From RUG572 sp964386385 (GTDB lineage: Bacteria > Verrucomicrobiota > Kiritimatiellia > RFP12 > UBA1067), in contig CAYLRN010000006.1 in the NCBI GenBank assembly GCA_964386385.1, positions 62,001 through 126,000 of the forward strand: a stretch of 64,000 nt of DNA. The letters run 5' to 3'. Under the pieces are notes generated by a model, which made no database searches, was not told where the DNA came from, and worked only from the letters and a program-made list of their open reading frames with translations. Position 1 is the first letter of the stretch. Every line of letters begins with the position of its first letter. Positions 1 through 9,409 of the stretch are shown piece by piece. Both the position numbers and the translations under genes were made by a program.

Positions 1-2992
1 CCAGAATCTCGTCCGCCAGCTCCGAAGCCTCCTCGCGGGCAAGCACGAAGACGCCGTATGCCTTGAAGCCGGAGACCTCCTTCTGCTTCGCGCCGTCGTC
101 GCTCTCGCTCCAGAGCGAACAGCCGCCCGTGAAAAGGCCCGTGGCGCGGGTGAACTTGACGGAGACGTTGCAGACGTTCGTGCTGTTCCCAAGATCGACC
201 AGTTTCCCCGACTTCACGGTCTTCTTCTTGTCGTAGACGAGCTTGTCGCCGCTGAATTCAAGCGCGAAGCCATTCGGGTCCGCAGTCGTCGAATAGGCGT
301 ACCCATCCGCCAAGGCCTCCGTCGGGAACTCGTCGACGGCGGCCGTCGCGACTGAAATCGAATGCCCGAGATAGTACGCCTGCAGATTGAACACCCTGTC
401 GTACCAGCCGCCGCAGGGCGCAACCAAGATGGCGTAGCCCTCGTCGCCCCAGTAGGTGGACGACGAAAGGTCGTTGCACCATAGCAGAAGGGAGGACGAG
501 TCCACGCCGATCTTCTGTCCGCTCCCGTCCGGCCACGTCTCGTCGGCGACGGCGTAAAGGCGGATCGTTCCGCCGAAGCAGACGGACGACTTCGCGTGGT
601 GGACGGGGATTTCCATGGAATGGCCGTTAGCGGACTCCGCATCGGCCCTGATCGCGCAGGCCTTCGCCGAGACGGAGATCTTCGTCTTGCCGTCGGCGAG
701 CATCCCCGCCACCTTCGCCGTTCCCTTGCTGTCGACGGTGACGGTCAGGTATCCGTGTCCGGCCGGTCGGCCTCCGCAGACGTCCTCGCCAGACATGAGC
801 GCCATCGTGTAGTAGCCCGCGAACTTCTGCGCGACGTCGAGATAGCCCTGGATCTTCGCGTTCCCGCGCGCGAGCGTTCCGCTGTAGACGACTTCCTCCT
901 GGACGCCCTTGCCGTTCGAGTCGGGCACGTTCATCGTCAGCACGACGTCCGCGCCCGCCTCAAGCCAGTCGTCGCCGTCGGCCGTCCCGCCTTCGCGGAC
1001 CGCGACCTCCATAACGTTCGTGTAGGCGACGCCGGCGACCTTCTGGACCTGCGTCAGCGTCCGCGTCCGCGTTCCAGCGCCAGAGTCCTCCTCCTCGTCC
1101 CATCCCTTCGCGCTGAACGAATATGTCTTGCCGGCGATCGCCGCCTTCGCGGAAAGCGCGGGCGTCGCCGCCGTCGAAACGGTGAACGTCACGGAGGCGA
1201 GGCGAGGCATTCCGTTCGTCAGCGCGCATCCGTCCTCCTGGAGGACGCCATGGAATGTCCCGCTCGAAAGCGGCACGTCCTCCGTCTTCACTGTGGCGCG
1301 CTTCGCGGCCTTGGCGGCGTAGACGGACTCGACCGTCGCGCCCGGCTTCGAGGTCTCCGCTATCGACACCGTGCAGTCGCGGCCGCCGGCGATCACGGCG
1401 GGGTATTCGTCCGCCTCAAGTTCCTCCGCATCCATGGGCGATAGGCGGACGGCGAACGACTTGCCCGGTTCGCCGTCGTAGACCGGCACGAGCTCCGGAA
1501 TCAGCCGGACGGATATCTTCTTCGCCTTCTTGTCTCCGTCCGCCCATTCGAGGACGCCGGAGGCGGACACATAGTCAGCCCCCGCCTCCGCCGTGCCGTC
1601 GATTGTCTCGTAGCGCACGCGAACGCGGCCGTCCGCCTTTGTCCTGCTGACGGACAGTTCGACGGAGACGGCGCTCTCCTTCACCGTCACGGACGTCTTG
1701 GCGAACTTCACCGCGCCGACGTCGGCGTACAGCCCCGACAGCAGGTAGGCGCAGAGGTCCTCGGCGTTCGTGTTCGCCTCCTCCAGATGCACGACTGTCA
1801 GATAGTACGGAGCGGACGTCTTCGGCAGCTCTACTCGCGACGCCGCCGCGACATTCGAGACGACGAATCCACGCACGGCGTTCGTGATGGAGAAGACGGC
1901 CTTGCCGTCGAGAGCCGACGTCAGAGTGAAGTCGTATACGAAGCCGTCCTTTCCGGCGATCTTGAAGTTGTCCTCCGGATTGTCCACCGCGAACACGCGG
2001 GCGAACGACGTCTTCACGTTCTTCAGCGTCCAGTTCGTCGCGTCCTTCGCCGTGTCGTCGCCGCGGCTGGACGGCTCGTAGGCGCGGTGCACGAGCGTGA
2101 ACGCCCTGCCGTACATGTCGCCGACCTCCGCCGTGTCGCTCGTGTCCGTCAAAGTGCCCTCGACGCAGACGTAGTAGTCGCCGGTGACGTCGGCCATCAC
2201 AAGAATGCCGCCGTTGTACGCATCGTCCGCGAAAGCGGGGTCGTCGTAGACCGCCAGCGTCACGCCCTCTTCATCGCCGTCTCCGCCGTAGTCCTCCTCG
2301 TCGCCGATCGCATCCGCCGCCGACACCATCAGCGCCACAGTCGAATTGCCGCCCTGAACTCCGAACGCATACAGGGCGCCGGCCGTCATGCGCACCTTGA
2401 AATAGTACCTTCCGTCCATTTCAAGAGTCCCATTGAACGACGCCTCCTTCTCGGCGGGCTTGAGCGTGCGCGGGTTCTCCTCGCGCCCGACGGGAAAGAC
2501 CTTGCCGGAGCTGAAGTGGAGCGTCACGCCGTCGCCCACGTCGCCGGTTACGATGAAGTAGTACGTCCAGCTCGCGGGGTCGCTCAGCTCCGAGTCTTCC
2601 TCGTCGACGTACCAGTCGGACGCGGACAGGACGAAGCGCTGTCCAAGGCCGGGCTCCTCCACGTCGGCGAACTCCGCAGACGGCTGCTGCTGGAAGTCGT
2701 TGTCGTCCCATGCCGCTTCGGCCATCACGCACTCAAGGCTTACGCTCTCGGACGTCACGCCGGACGTCCAGACGGTGTAGCTCTGCCCCCGTTTGAGCGT
2801 CGCCTTGAAGTAGTATATTCCGCTGTCGTCGTTCGTCGTGCCGTCGTCCTCGTCGTACTCCGCGACGAGCCTGACGGTCTTCGACGCGCCCGCCGCCGCC
2901 GCCGCAGACTGGCAGCTGCCGGCCACCGCCGCGTCCGCGGAAGCGGCCGCGCCAAACGCCATCGCGCACAAGAGAGCCAATCGCCTGATCAT
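1..2992 (-). CDS. Large exported Calx-beta-domain protein, 3' end outside window
   Basis: An open frame of about 997 codons runs from an ATG at 2992 to the left edge without a stop, so the C-terminus is missing. It begins MIRRLALLCAMAFGAAASADA, a typical Sec signal peptide, and AAAGGGAC lies just upstream as a ribosome binding site. A Calx-beta-type repeat lies near residues 425-520 (core GRVRVRYETIDGTAEAGADY). The rest is beta-rich, with several GDYYV-like segments that resemble pre-peptidase C-terminal folds. It starts 31 bases after the stop of the next large exported protein and is probably co-transcribed with it. Location is periplasmic or cell surface by inference. Ligand and function are unknown. 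Confidence 0.8.
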   Translation of the reverse strand, partial: MIRRLALLCAMAFGAAASADAAVAGSCQSAAAAAGASKTVRLVAEYDEDDGTTNDDSGIYYFKATLKRGQSYTVWTSGVTSESVSLECVMAEAAWDDNDFQQQPSAEFADVEEPGLGQRFVLSASDWYVDEEDSELSDPASWTYYFIVTGDVGDGVTLHFSSGKVFPVGREENPRTLKPAEKEASFNGTLEMDGRYYFKVRMTAGALYAFGVQGGNSTVALMVSAADAIGDEEDYGGDGDEEGVTLAVYDDPAFADDAYNGGILVMADVTGDYYVCVEGTLTDTSDTAEVGDMYGRAFTLVHRAYEPSSRGDDTAKDATNWTLKNVKTSFARVFAVDNPEDNFKIAGKDGFVYDFTLTSALDGKAVFSITNAVRGFVVSNVAAASRVELPKTSAPYYLTVVHLEEANTNAEDLCAYLLSGLYADVGAVKFAKTSVTVKESAVSVELSVSRTKADGRVRVRYETIDGTAEAGADYVSASGVLEWADGDKKAKKISVRLIPELVPVYDGEPGKSFAVRLSPMDAEELEADEYPAVIAGGRDCTVSIAETSKPGATVESVYAAKAAKRATVKTEDVPLSSGTFHGVLQEDGCALTNGMPRLASVTFTVSTAATPALSAKAAIAGKTYSFSAKGWDEEEDSGAGTRTRTLTQVQKVAGVAYTNVMEVAVREGGTADGDDWLEAGADVVLTMNVPDSNGKGVQEEVVYSGTLARGNAKIQGYLDVAQKFAGYYTMALMSGEDVCGGRPAGHGYLTVTVDSKGTAKVAGMLADGKTKISVSAKACAIRADAESANGHSMEIPVHHAKSSVCFGGTIRLYAVADETWPDGSGQKIGVDSSSLLLWCNDLSSSTYWGDEGYAILVAPCGGWYDRVFNLQAYYLGHSISVATAAVDEFPTEALADGYAYSTTADPNGFALEFSGDKLVYDKKKTVKSGKLVDLGNSTNVCNVSVKFTRATGLFTGGCSLWSESDDGAKQKEVSGFKAYGVFVLAREEASELADEIL

Positions 2993-3023
2993 CTCAAAGT
3001 CCCTTTCCCTTCATATGCGCCGG

Positions 3024-6000
3024 TCACTCCGCGCGGACTTCGCCGCCGCGCCTGACGGACAGCGTCTTGACGGACGTCCGCCCCAGCGCGCCGGCCGTCT
3101 CATAGGAAATCTTCTCCGTGAAGAAGAACGAGCCGTCGACGAACGGCCGCGCTCCCTCTTCGCCCGCGTCGCCGTTCGGCCCCCATCCCGGCAGCACGAC
3201 GCCGCGCCATGTCGCGGAGAGCGAACTCCCGTCCTCGCAGGCAAAGGACGCCTTTCCGCTCACGACGCCCGTCGACCGGCTGAACGAAAGCGACATCCCC
3301 TTCGGCGGATCCACGAGTTTCAGGGCCGTCTTGGAGACGGACATCGTCGCCTCGCCGGCCTCAAGCGCCCCATGCGCTTCGGAAACGAGCGAGTCCGCGT
3401 CGAAGCGGAGCGGCACGGACCCGGAGTCTCCAAGATACGTCTCCTCATAGCGCTGGGCGAGGTCGCACGTCGAATCGAAGATTCCGCCGAAGGCGTCCAG
3501 CGAGACGGAATAGTCCGCCTCCGCCGCCGCGGCCCGTTCGCGGTGGTCCCATCGCGGCACGACGCCGGGGGCGGCGAAGACGCCGCGCTCCGCGCCAGAC
3601 TGGAAGCCATGGGCGCGAACGCCCAGCAGGACGGACAGGGCGTCCGTCGTGGATGCGGCGAAGACCGGCAGCAGGGCGAGCGGCGTCTCGCCGGAGGCCG
3701 TCGCCGTCCGCGTCAGCGCCGCGGCGCCCGAGACGGTCGTTCCGTTCGGCAGCATTCCCGCCCATGTCATCCGCCCCGCCGCATACGCGCCTGACGAGTT
3801 CATCTTGAGCGTCAGATACCCGGCGCCGCGCGGCGCGAAGCCGGGCCGCGCCTCTTCGACGGAACCGGCGTCGACCGGCAGGGCGACGGTGTAAAGCCCC
3901 TTCCAGTCCTCGGCCGTGTCCGTCCGGGACCAGAGACTGCCGCCGTCGACCGACGCCGCGTACGGCGCGTCGCAGTCCGGCTCAAGCAGTTCCATGGAGA
4001 CGGAGCCGTCGTTCGCTGCAACGAGGTCGAGGACATGGCCCTTCTTCGACGTGAGACGCGCCCGCAGGTCCCGCGTTTCCGCGTCGAAGCCGCTCCAGCC
4101 CTTCGCCGTCAGCGAGATGCGACCGTCCGCGCCAAGGTAGCGGGCGGAGACGTTGCCCTTCGTCGGAATCGTGACCTGCAGCGTTCCGCGAAGGCGTCCG
4201 GACGTCTCGTCGACGACCGGCACATCCTTGAACGTCCGCGACTTCGCAATCGAAAGGTTCGCCGTGCCGGGGCTGCCGGAAACGTCCAGCGGATCTGCGA
4301 CGGTGAACGCCAGACGCTTCGCAAGCCCCAGGACGGAGCCGCACTTCACGCGGTAGACTACCGAGTAGACGCCGGCCTTTGCAGTTGGAACGCCCTGGAC
4401 GAGCATCGCGTGGGCGGTCTTGTCGTACGTCGCCTTCAGTCCAGCCGGAAGGCTGCCCGACGTCTTCGTGAACGTGACGGAGCGGCCCGCCGGGACGTCG
4501 CCGACGAGCGCGAACGAATTCGACGTGGAAACGTGGCGGTAGAGAGCGATTTCGCCGGACGACGTGGCGAACCCAAGCGCGCTGTCGGCCACGGTCACGA
4601 TGCGCACGGAATTGGACGCCGCCATCACGGAAAGCCCGTTCGCCGGATTCGCCAGCGTCAGCGTCACCTCCTTCGACGGCAGATTTGAGACGACTACCGT
4701 CTTCACGTCGTCCGCGCGGTTCGTCCACGATACGACGCCCGTCTCCGGGTCGACGTCGACCGAGAACAGCAGCCCCTGGTTCGCCGGCGCAAGCGCGACG
4801 GAAACCGCGCCGTCAACTCCGTTCACGCGCGCGACGGCGACCGTTACGCTGCCCGACCTCTTCGCGTAGACGGCGTTCCCCTCGGAAAATGCGGGTTCGA
4901 CGGCGAGCAGCGCGGCCTCGCCGGCCACCTGCGCCTCGTCCTCGTCGACCGTCAGCGTGAAGTTCGTCACAGACAGCGCGAAGTCCGTCGCGGCGCCGGC
5001 GGCGTGCGACAGGTCGAGCACGATCGCGCCGGGGCCGTCGTAGCGGCTGTCGTCCAGCAGCGAAACAAACACGTTCGTCGCGTGGGTCTCGCCCTCGCGC
5101 CAGACGAGTTCGACGGGCTCGAACGGCTTGAAGCGCGCATTCCCGTCGCTGTCGGAATGGGCTGTCCGCGACTCGTCCAGCGCGACGCGGACTCTCACCG
5201 TGCCGGACGCGCCATTCGTCCGTTCCACCGGGATTGAGACTACGCCCGCGCTTTCGGACACCGTGCGCGACTCCTCCGCGAATCCGACGCATCCTGGATT
5301 CCAGAGCTGGTACGAGAACGCGGCCGCGTCGGAGACCTTCAGGCGGACGTCGTCGGAAATGCGCGCAACGTAGTTCGTCCCGCCCTCCGCCGCGACGAAG
5401 TCGAAGACGTTCGTCGCGTTCAGCCCGTCCGTCGCCATGTCGTCGACGCCCGTGAAGCGGTAGGAGCGCCCTTCCTCCACGCGCACAACGACGACGGAGT
5501 TGGACGCGACGGACACGCTTCCCGTCGCCGCGACGTCTGACGGCACATGGCAGAGGACTTCGCTCGTCAGCTCGTAGCGGACGAAGTTGTCCGCCCTGTC
5601 CGCAAGAAGCCCGAACGGCCCGTCGTCCTGCGACACGTCGCCGCTCACGCGCAGATAGTAGTCGCCGGCCTCCGCCAGAAGGTTCGTGAGGACGATTCCC
5701 CCGGACAGCGCGCCCGTAGCCTTTGCGCCGACGGACTGCGCCTCGTTCGTGCCAGGCGCGATTCGGAGGAGTTCCACGGAGACGGCGGCGTTCGTCAGGT
5801 CGCCGCGCAGGACGACGCGCTGCTCCATGCGACCCATGCCGCCGTCAAGCCTGAAGACGTCGACGGGGTCGACGTGCGAGAGCTCGCCGGCGACATTTCC
5901 GCCGGAGGGCGGGAAGCCGTCCCGCGTCGTCCTTGCGTCGTTGTTCTCGACGTCGTCGGAATGGCCGTTCCCGTTTCGCGCGATCGCCAGCATCTCGTCG

Positions 6001-7628
6001 AAGCGCATGGCGATCCTGTCCCATGCGTTAGTGCCGGACGGCGGCGATGCCTGCATCCGCGTCAGGCGCGCGGCCACGACGCCGTCCTTGCGCAGCATGA
6101 CGAACGCCGGCACGTCCATGCGGTCGGGCTGTCCGTCCTCGACGCGGGCGAAGCCGCCGAAGGCCGTGGGCGTGGTGACGAGCGCGTGGTTGCGGGCGAG
6201 GACGGCCGCGGCATCGGCGTCGGACGCGCCCTTGCGCGAAAGATAGCCAAGTCCGCTCGCGCCGTCGCGCTTTTCGCGCAGCAGGAGAGTAGGCTTTTCC
6301 GAGAGGCCTGCGGAGTTCGTGAAACACGGCACGTCGAGGGCGACGAGGGCCACGGAGCGCTCCGCGGCCCAGGCGTCGAAGCGGCTGCGCCCGGCGGCGT
6401 TCGTGGGGGAGAGGAAGTTGTCGTACGTCTTCGTGCAGTTCGCGTCCCACAGGCTGCCGCCGACGTATACGAGAGTGCAGGCGCCGGGGGCGGACGAGGC
6501 TGCCACCATCTGCGTCGCGCAGGAGAAGTCCATCGTCCATTCGCCGAAGGCGAGGGCGGGCGGAGCGCCGGCGCCGTCGGACGCCGCGGCGGCGCGTTCG
6601 CCGATCCAGAGCGGATTGTGCGCGCTGACGGGGCGGCGGACGTACGCGACGTGGTTGGTGTCCCATGCGCGGCCCGCGTCGTCGCACATGTAGAGCGTCA
6701 GGCGGTCGCCGGCGTTCGCGCCGAACGAGGCTATTCCGATGGAGTTCGTGGAGGATTCGAGGACGAGGTCGCGATTGGCGAAGTCGACGACGACGGACTG
6801 GTTCGTCTGCCCCGCGGCCCAGGCGACGTTGAGCCGGCCGAACTCCTTTCCGTCCTGGTCGACGACCTTCAGCCAGCCGTTCGTGGCGACGCGCCCGGCC
6901 TCCGCCGTGCGCACCAGCGAGAAGCGGCAGGTCGTTGTGGAGTCCTCGACTTCAAGGCGATGTCCGTCGCTCTCACGGACGTCGAACGTGCCGCCGCAGT
7001 AGCTGGAGGAAAGCTCTTCCGGCGGCTCCCAGTCCTCGAACGCGGAGCTGATGCGGGCGATCACGTTCGCGGTGGCGGCGTCCTCGTATCTGTCGCTCCG
7101 TCCGAGGCCGCCGCGCATGTCGTCACCGGACGTGCGGACGTTTACGCCGCCGTCCTTCCACCAGAGGACGACGAGGGGAAGCTTCGAGAGCGTCTCGCCG
7201 CCGCCGGAGCGCATCCACTTGTATGCGTCGCTCCCCGTCTGGTCGATGACGTCGCTGCCGCCTGCCATGAAGCAGTAGACGACCCTGCCCGCGTCTACCG
7301 TCCGCTGGAACTCCGTGAACGCCTCGTTCTTCAGGCAGACGTCGAAGTACCAGCAGGAGCTGCACTTCCCGGCGCTCCACACGGCGACGAGAGGAATGCC
7401 GTTGTCGTCGGCGTACTTCTTGCAGACCTCGAAGTTCGTGTACCACTTGCCCAGCTCGAGCTTCGCGCCGGCCGTCGCGATCTCGCATTCCATCGAGTCG
7501 CATCCCTCCACCGCGTTCGTCGGCACGTCGTAGGGATACATCGTCTTGTCGAACCCGAATGCCGGACCGACGAGAAGAAGCGCAAACGCCGCCAGCCGCG
7601 CGGCCATGATATGCCCCGTCTTTTTCAT
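3024..7628 (-). CDS. Giant exported protein with thioredoxin-like and Calx-beta domains
   Basis: This 1534-residue protein starts MKKTGHIMAARLAAFALLL, a signal peptide ending near residue 25. A thioredoxin-like domain follows, with CSSC at residues 89-92. A second, more divergent thioredoxin-like stretch (TLVYVGGSLWDANC) lies around residues 370-500. Next come a pre-peptidase C-terminal-like domain (DVFRLDGG to DYYLRVSG), two Calx-beta-like repeats and Ig-like modules (LPAGLKATYD). The C-terminus is a long beta-rich region. Repeats of this kind are usual in very large secreted proteins. A redox or disulfide role for the CxxC domain is inference. A TATAAT box lies 8 bases before the ATG with no clear ribosome binding site; an internal Met at residue 8 is an alternative start. 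Confidence 0.8.
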   Translation of the reverse strand: MKKTGHIMAARLAAFALLLVGPAFGFDKTMYPYDVPTNAVEGCDSMECEIATAGAKLELGKWYTNFEVCKKYADDNGIPLVAVWSAGKCSSCWYFDVCLKNEAFTEFQRTVDAGRVVYCFMAGGSDVIDQTGSDAYKWMRSGGGETLSKLPLVVLWWKDGGVNVRTSGDDMRGGLGRSDRYEDAATANVIARISSAFEDWEPPEELSSSYCGGTFDVRESDGHRLEVEDSTTTCRFSLVRTAEAGRVATNGWLKVVDQDGKEFGRLNVAWAAGQTNQSVVVDFANRDLVLESSTNSIGIASFGANAGDRLTLYMCDDAGRAWDTNHVAYVRRPVSAHNPLWIGERAAAASDGAGAPPALAFGEWTMDFSCATQMVAASSAPGACTLVYVGGSLWDANCTKTYDNFLSPTNAAGRSRFDAWAAERSVALVALDVPCFTNSAGLSEKPTLLLREKRDGASGLGYLSRKGASDADAAAVLARNHALVTTPTAFGGFARVEDGQPDRMDVPAFVMLRKDGVVAARLTRMQASPPSGTNAWDRIAMRFDEMLAIARNGNGHSDDVENNDARTTRDGFPPSGGNVAGELSHVDPVDVFRLDGGMGRMEQRVVLRGDLTNAAVSVELLRIAPGTNEAQSVGAKATGALSGGIVLTNLLAEAGDYYLRVSGDVSQDDGPFGLLADRADNFVRYELTSEVLCHVPSDVAATGSVSVASNSVVVVRVEEGRSYRFTGVDDMATDGLNATNVFDFVAAEGGTNYVARISDDVRLKVSDAAAFSYQLWNPGCVGFAEESRTVSESAGVVSIPVERTNGASGTVRVRVALDESRTAHSDSDGNARFKPFEPVELVWREGETHATNVFVSLLDDSRYDGPGAIVLDLSHAAGAATDFALSVTNFTLTVDEDEAQVAGEAALLAVEPAFSEGNAVYAKRSGSVTVAVARVNGVDGAVSVALAPANQGLLFSVDVDPETGVVSWTNRADDVKTVVVSNLPSKEVTLTLANPANGLSVMAASNSVRIVTVADSALGFATSSGEIALYRHVSTSNSFALVGDVPAGRSVTFTKTSGSLPAGLKATYDKTAHAMLVQGVPTAKAGVYSVVYRVKCGSVLGLAKRLAFTVADPLDVSGSPGTANLSIAKSRTFKDVPVVDETSGRLRGTLQVTIPTKGNVSARYLGADGRISLTAKGWSGFDAETRDLRARLTSKKGHVLDLVAANDGSVSMELLEPDCDAPYAASVDGGSLWSRTDTAEDWKGLYTVALPVDAGSVEEARPGFAPRGAGYLTLKMNSSGAYAAGRMTWAGMLPNGTTVSGAAALTRTATASGETPLALLPVFAASTTDALSVLLGVRAHGFQSGAERGVFAAPGVVPRWDHRERAAAAEADYSVSLDAFGGIFDSTCDLAQRYEETYLGDSGSVPLRFDADSLVSEAHGALEAGEATMSVSKTALKLVDPPKGMSLSFSRSTGVVSGKASFACEDGSSLSATWRGVVLPGWGPNGDAGEEGARPFVDGSFFFTEKISYETAGALGRTSVKTLSVRRGGEVRAE

Positions 7629-7636
7629 ATTGGGGC

Positions 7637-7642
7637 ATTATA
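7637..7642 (-). promoter_or_regulatory. TATAAT -10 box, leaderless-type spacing
   Basis: On the minus strand a perfect TATAAT ends 8 bases before the ATG of the giant exported protein. A transcript starting 6-8 bases after the box would begin at or next to the ATG. No convincing -35 box is visible at 16-18 bases. Confidence 0.5.
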
Positions 7643-7704
7643 GCACGTTTCGCCACTTCACGTCCCTTTCAGGGGACAAAGCGCAGTCGGTCATGGCAGG
7701 CCTA

Positions 7705-7917
7705 TCAGAACAGCCTGCAGCCCTGCGCCCTGAAGTCCTCTATCTTCGCAAGAAGCTCCTCTTCGGAGACGTCGAGCGATTCGGCAAGGCAGGGAAGGCA
7801 GAAGAACCTTGCAACTCCCTCGCCGTAGAGCTTCATGTTCAACGCGACCGCATCGCAGTCCGCCTCGCCGCCGCATCCAAAGCAGCGTTCCGCCCGAACT
7901 GACGCCACGAGCTTCAC
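7705..7917 (-). CDS. Small CxxC protein coupled to brxL
   Basis: A 70-residue frame starts with GTG at 7917. This GTG overlaps the brxL stop in the arrangement GTGA, the usual sign of translational coupling. The protein has paired cysteines, CFGCGG near the N-terminus and CLPC in the middle, and a C-terminal helical stretch (SEEELLAKIEDF). That layout suggests a small zinc ribbon or zinc finger. It is the last gene of the BREX operon. I do not know it as a named BREX component. It could be an adaptor, a DNA-binding accessory or a regulator; the overlap supports it being a real gene. A longer in-frame start inside brxL is possible but less likely. Confidence 0.6.
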   Translation of the reverse strand: MKLVASVRAERCFGCGGEADCDAVALNMKLYGEGVARFFCLPCLAESLDVSEEELLAKIEDFRAQGCRLF

Positions 7918-9395
7918 TTCCGCACCTTCAGCGCGGGCAGGTCCTTGCCGCGGTACTGGCTGTTCATCAGCCCCATCTGCCAGCGAATGGTGGAGCGCAT
8001 CCTCATGGCGGGACGCAGGCAATACCGCACGAACTCCCGCTCATCGACGTCCTTCGGCGAACGGACATTCGGGAAAAGCAGTTTCAGATGCGCCGCCGCG
8101 AGACGCTTGACCGCCTCGGTGTCGCGCTCGTCGGATCCGGGCGGGACTTCCACGATTTCGTCCACTACATGGCGGTAGGATCCGTCGTCGCGTAGCATAT
8201 GAAGAATCGCCGTGAAGTATTCGGAGTTGAGCGCCCATCCGCTGACCTTGAGCGTACTGTTCATGCGCGGAATGTGCCACCCCTTGATGAAGCCATGGAA
8301 ACGGTCGACCATCGCCGCGTCCTGGAAGATCTTCGGAAGGTTTCCGAACATATAGGAATAGCCGTCTTCCTTCATGATCTCCGGCGCGATGTTCCCGCAC
8401 AGGATGAATCCTGAATCCGCCGAACTGGAATAGTTGGCGACGGAGAATGTCCCCTGTTCCAGATATCCCTGCATCACGCTGCCCATGCCATCCTCGAACA
8501 CGGTCTTCTGGATTTCGTCGAGGACGATGAAGTCGTTCTGCCCGACAAGCCCCGGCTCGCGCCGCCCAACGTCGTAGAAGAGCTTCGCCCGCGTCATCTT
8601 GTCGCTCGTCGAAAGCCATCCGTAGCGACTGACCTGCCCAAAGAGATAGGACTTCCCCGTGCCCATCGGAGCCAGTTCCATCAGGTTCAGGCGTTTCTCG
8701 GCGAACGGCAGAACACGCGAAAGCATCGTCAACTTCATCGTCTCCGCCTCGGGAAGCGACTCGTCCTTCGCCTTCGCGACATCGTACCCGTCTGCGTTGT
8801 AGTCAACGGCGCCAAGGACGACGTCGATCCATTCCTGGACGGAGAACTCGCTCCTCACCGACTTGAAGTAGTCGAGGTCGACCGTGTACGGACAGAAGTC
8901 GCGAAACGAAAGCAGACGTATCTTGCCCGGGATCTTCGGACGCGCCGTGTCGTCCGGCGGACGATATCCGAGCTCAAGCATCCCCCATGTCTCATGCCCG
9001 CTGACGAGCTGCCCCCTGCACTTCTCCCAGACGGCCCCGTCTATCATCGTCTCTTTGCCGCGCAGTCCGAAATCGGGAAGCGCGAATGTCACCTCCCCCG
9101 TCACGACGTCGATGTTTACCGTGATCTTCGCCAGCATCTTCACACGCTCGAATCCGACGACGATCCTGTCCTTGATGCGCGTCCAGTCCTCCTGCTTTGG
9201 GATGAACTCATGCACGAACGCCTGCATCTCATCCGCGTCGAACACGCCGTCGCCGTCCTCGAAGCGCTGGAGCAGCCAGTCGCGCATGAAGGACGGCAGT
9301 CCGAGCGTCTTGAAAAGACTAGTCTGCGTCAGGTCCTTAAACACCGCCATCGACTCGAAGCATCCACGAAGCTTGTCGACCACTTCCTGTTTCAT
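7914..9395 (-). CDS. brxL: BREX Lon-like ATPase BrxL, short form
   Basis: This 493-residue protein matches the BrxL/Lon-related family of BREX and Pgl defence loci. An N-terminal region of about 230 residues precedes an AAA+ core with Walker A MGTGKS (residues 244-249), a Walker B-like IVLDEIQ segment and a CGNI sensor-like stretch. The protein ends soon after the ATPase region. It therefore lacks the C-terminal Lon-type protease domain of the longer BrxL proteins and belongs to the shorter subfamily. It follows pglZ by 14 bases in the operon. BrxL is needed for phage restriction in studied BREX systems; the detailed role here is inferred. Confidence 0.88.
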   Translation of the reverse strand: MKQEVVDKLRGCFESMAVFKDLTQTSLFKTLGLPSFMRDWLLQRFEDGDGVFDADEMQAFVHEFIPKQEDWTRIKDRIVVGFERVKMLAKITVNIDVVTGEVTFALPDFGLRGKETMIDGAVWEKCRGQLVSGHETWGMLELGYRPPDDTARPKIPGKIRLLSFRDFCPYTVDLDYFKSVRSEFSVQEWIDVVLGAVDYNADGYDVAKAKDESLPEAETMKLTMLSRVLPFAEKRLNLMELAPMGTGKSYLFGQVSRYGWLSTSDKMTRAKLFYDVGRREPGLVGQNDFIVLDEIQKTVFEDGMGSVMQGYLEQGTFSVANYSSSADSGFILCGNIAPEIMKEDGYSYMFGNLPKIFQDAAMVDRFHGFIKGWHIPRMNSTLKVSGWALNSEYFTAILHMLRDDGSYRHVVDEIVEVPPGSDERDTEAVKRLAAAHLKLLFPNVRSPKDVDEREFVRYCLRPAMRMRSTIRWQMGLMNSQYRGKDLPALKVRK

Positions 9396-9409
9396 CTCTC
9401 AAATCCTCA

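Noticed and set aside
5547..7643. A 698-codon plus-strand frame opposite the giant exported protein
   Set aside because: It is antisense to a protein with a clear signal peptide and domains, so it is a composition artefact.
7660..7676. GTCCC/GGGAC hairpin after the BREX operon as a terminator
   Set aside because: The stem is only five base pairs and no T-run follows on the minus strand.
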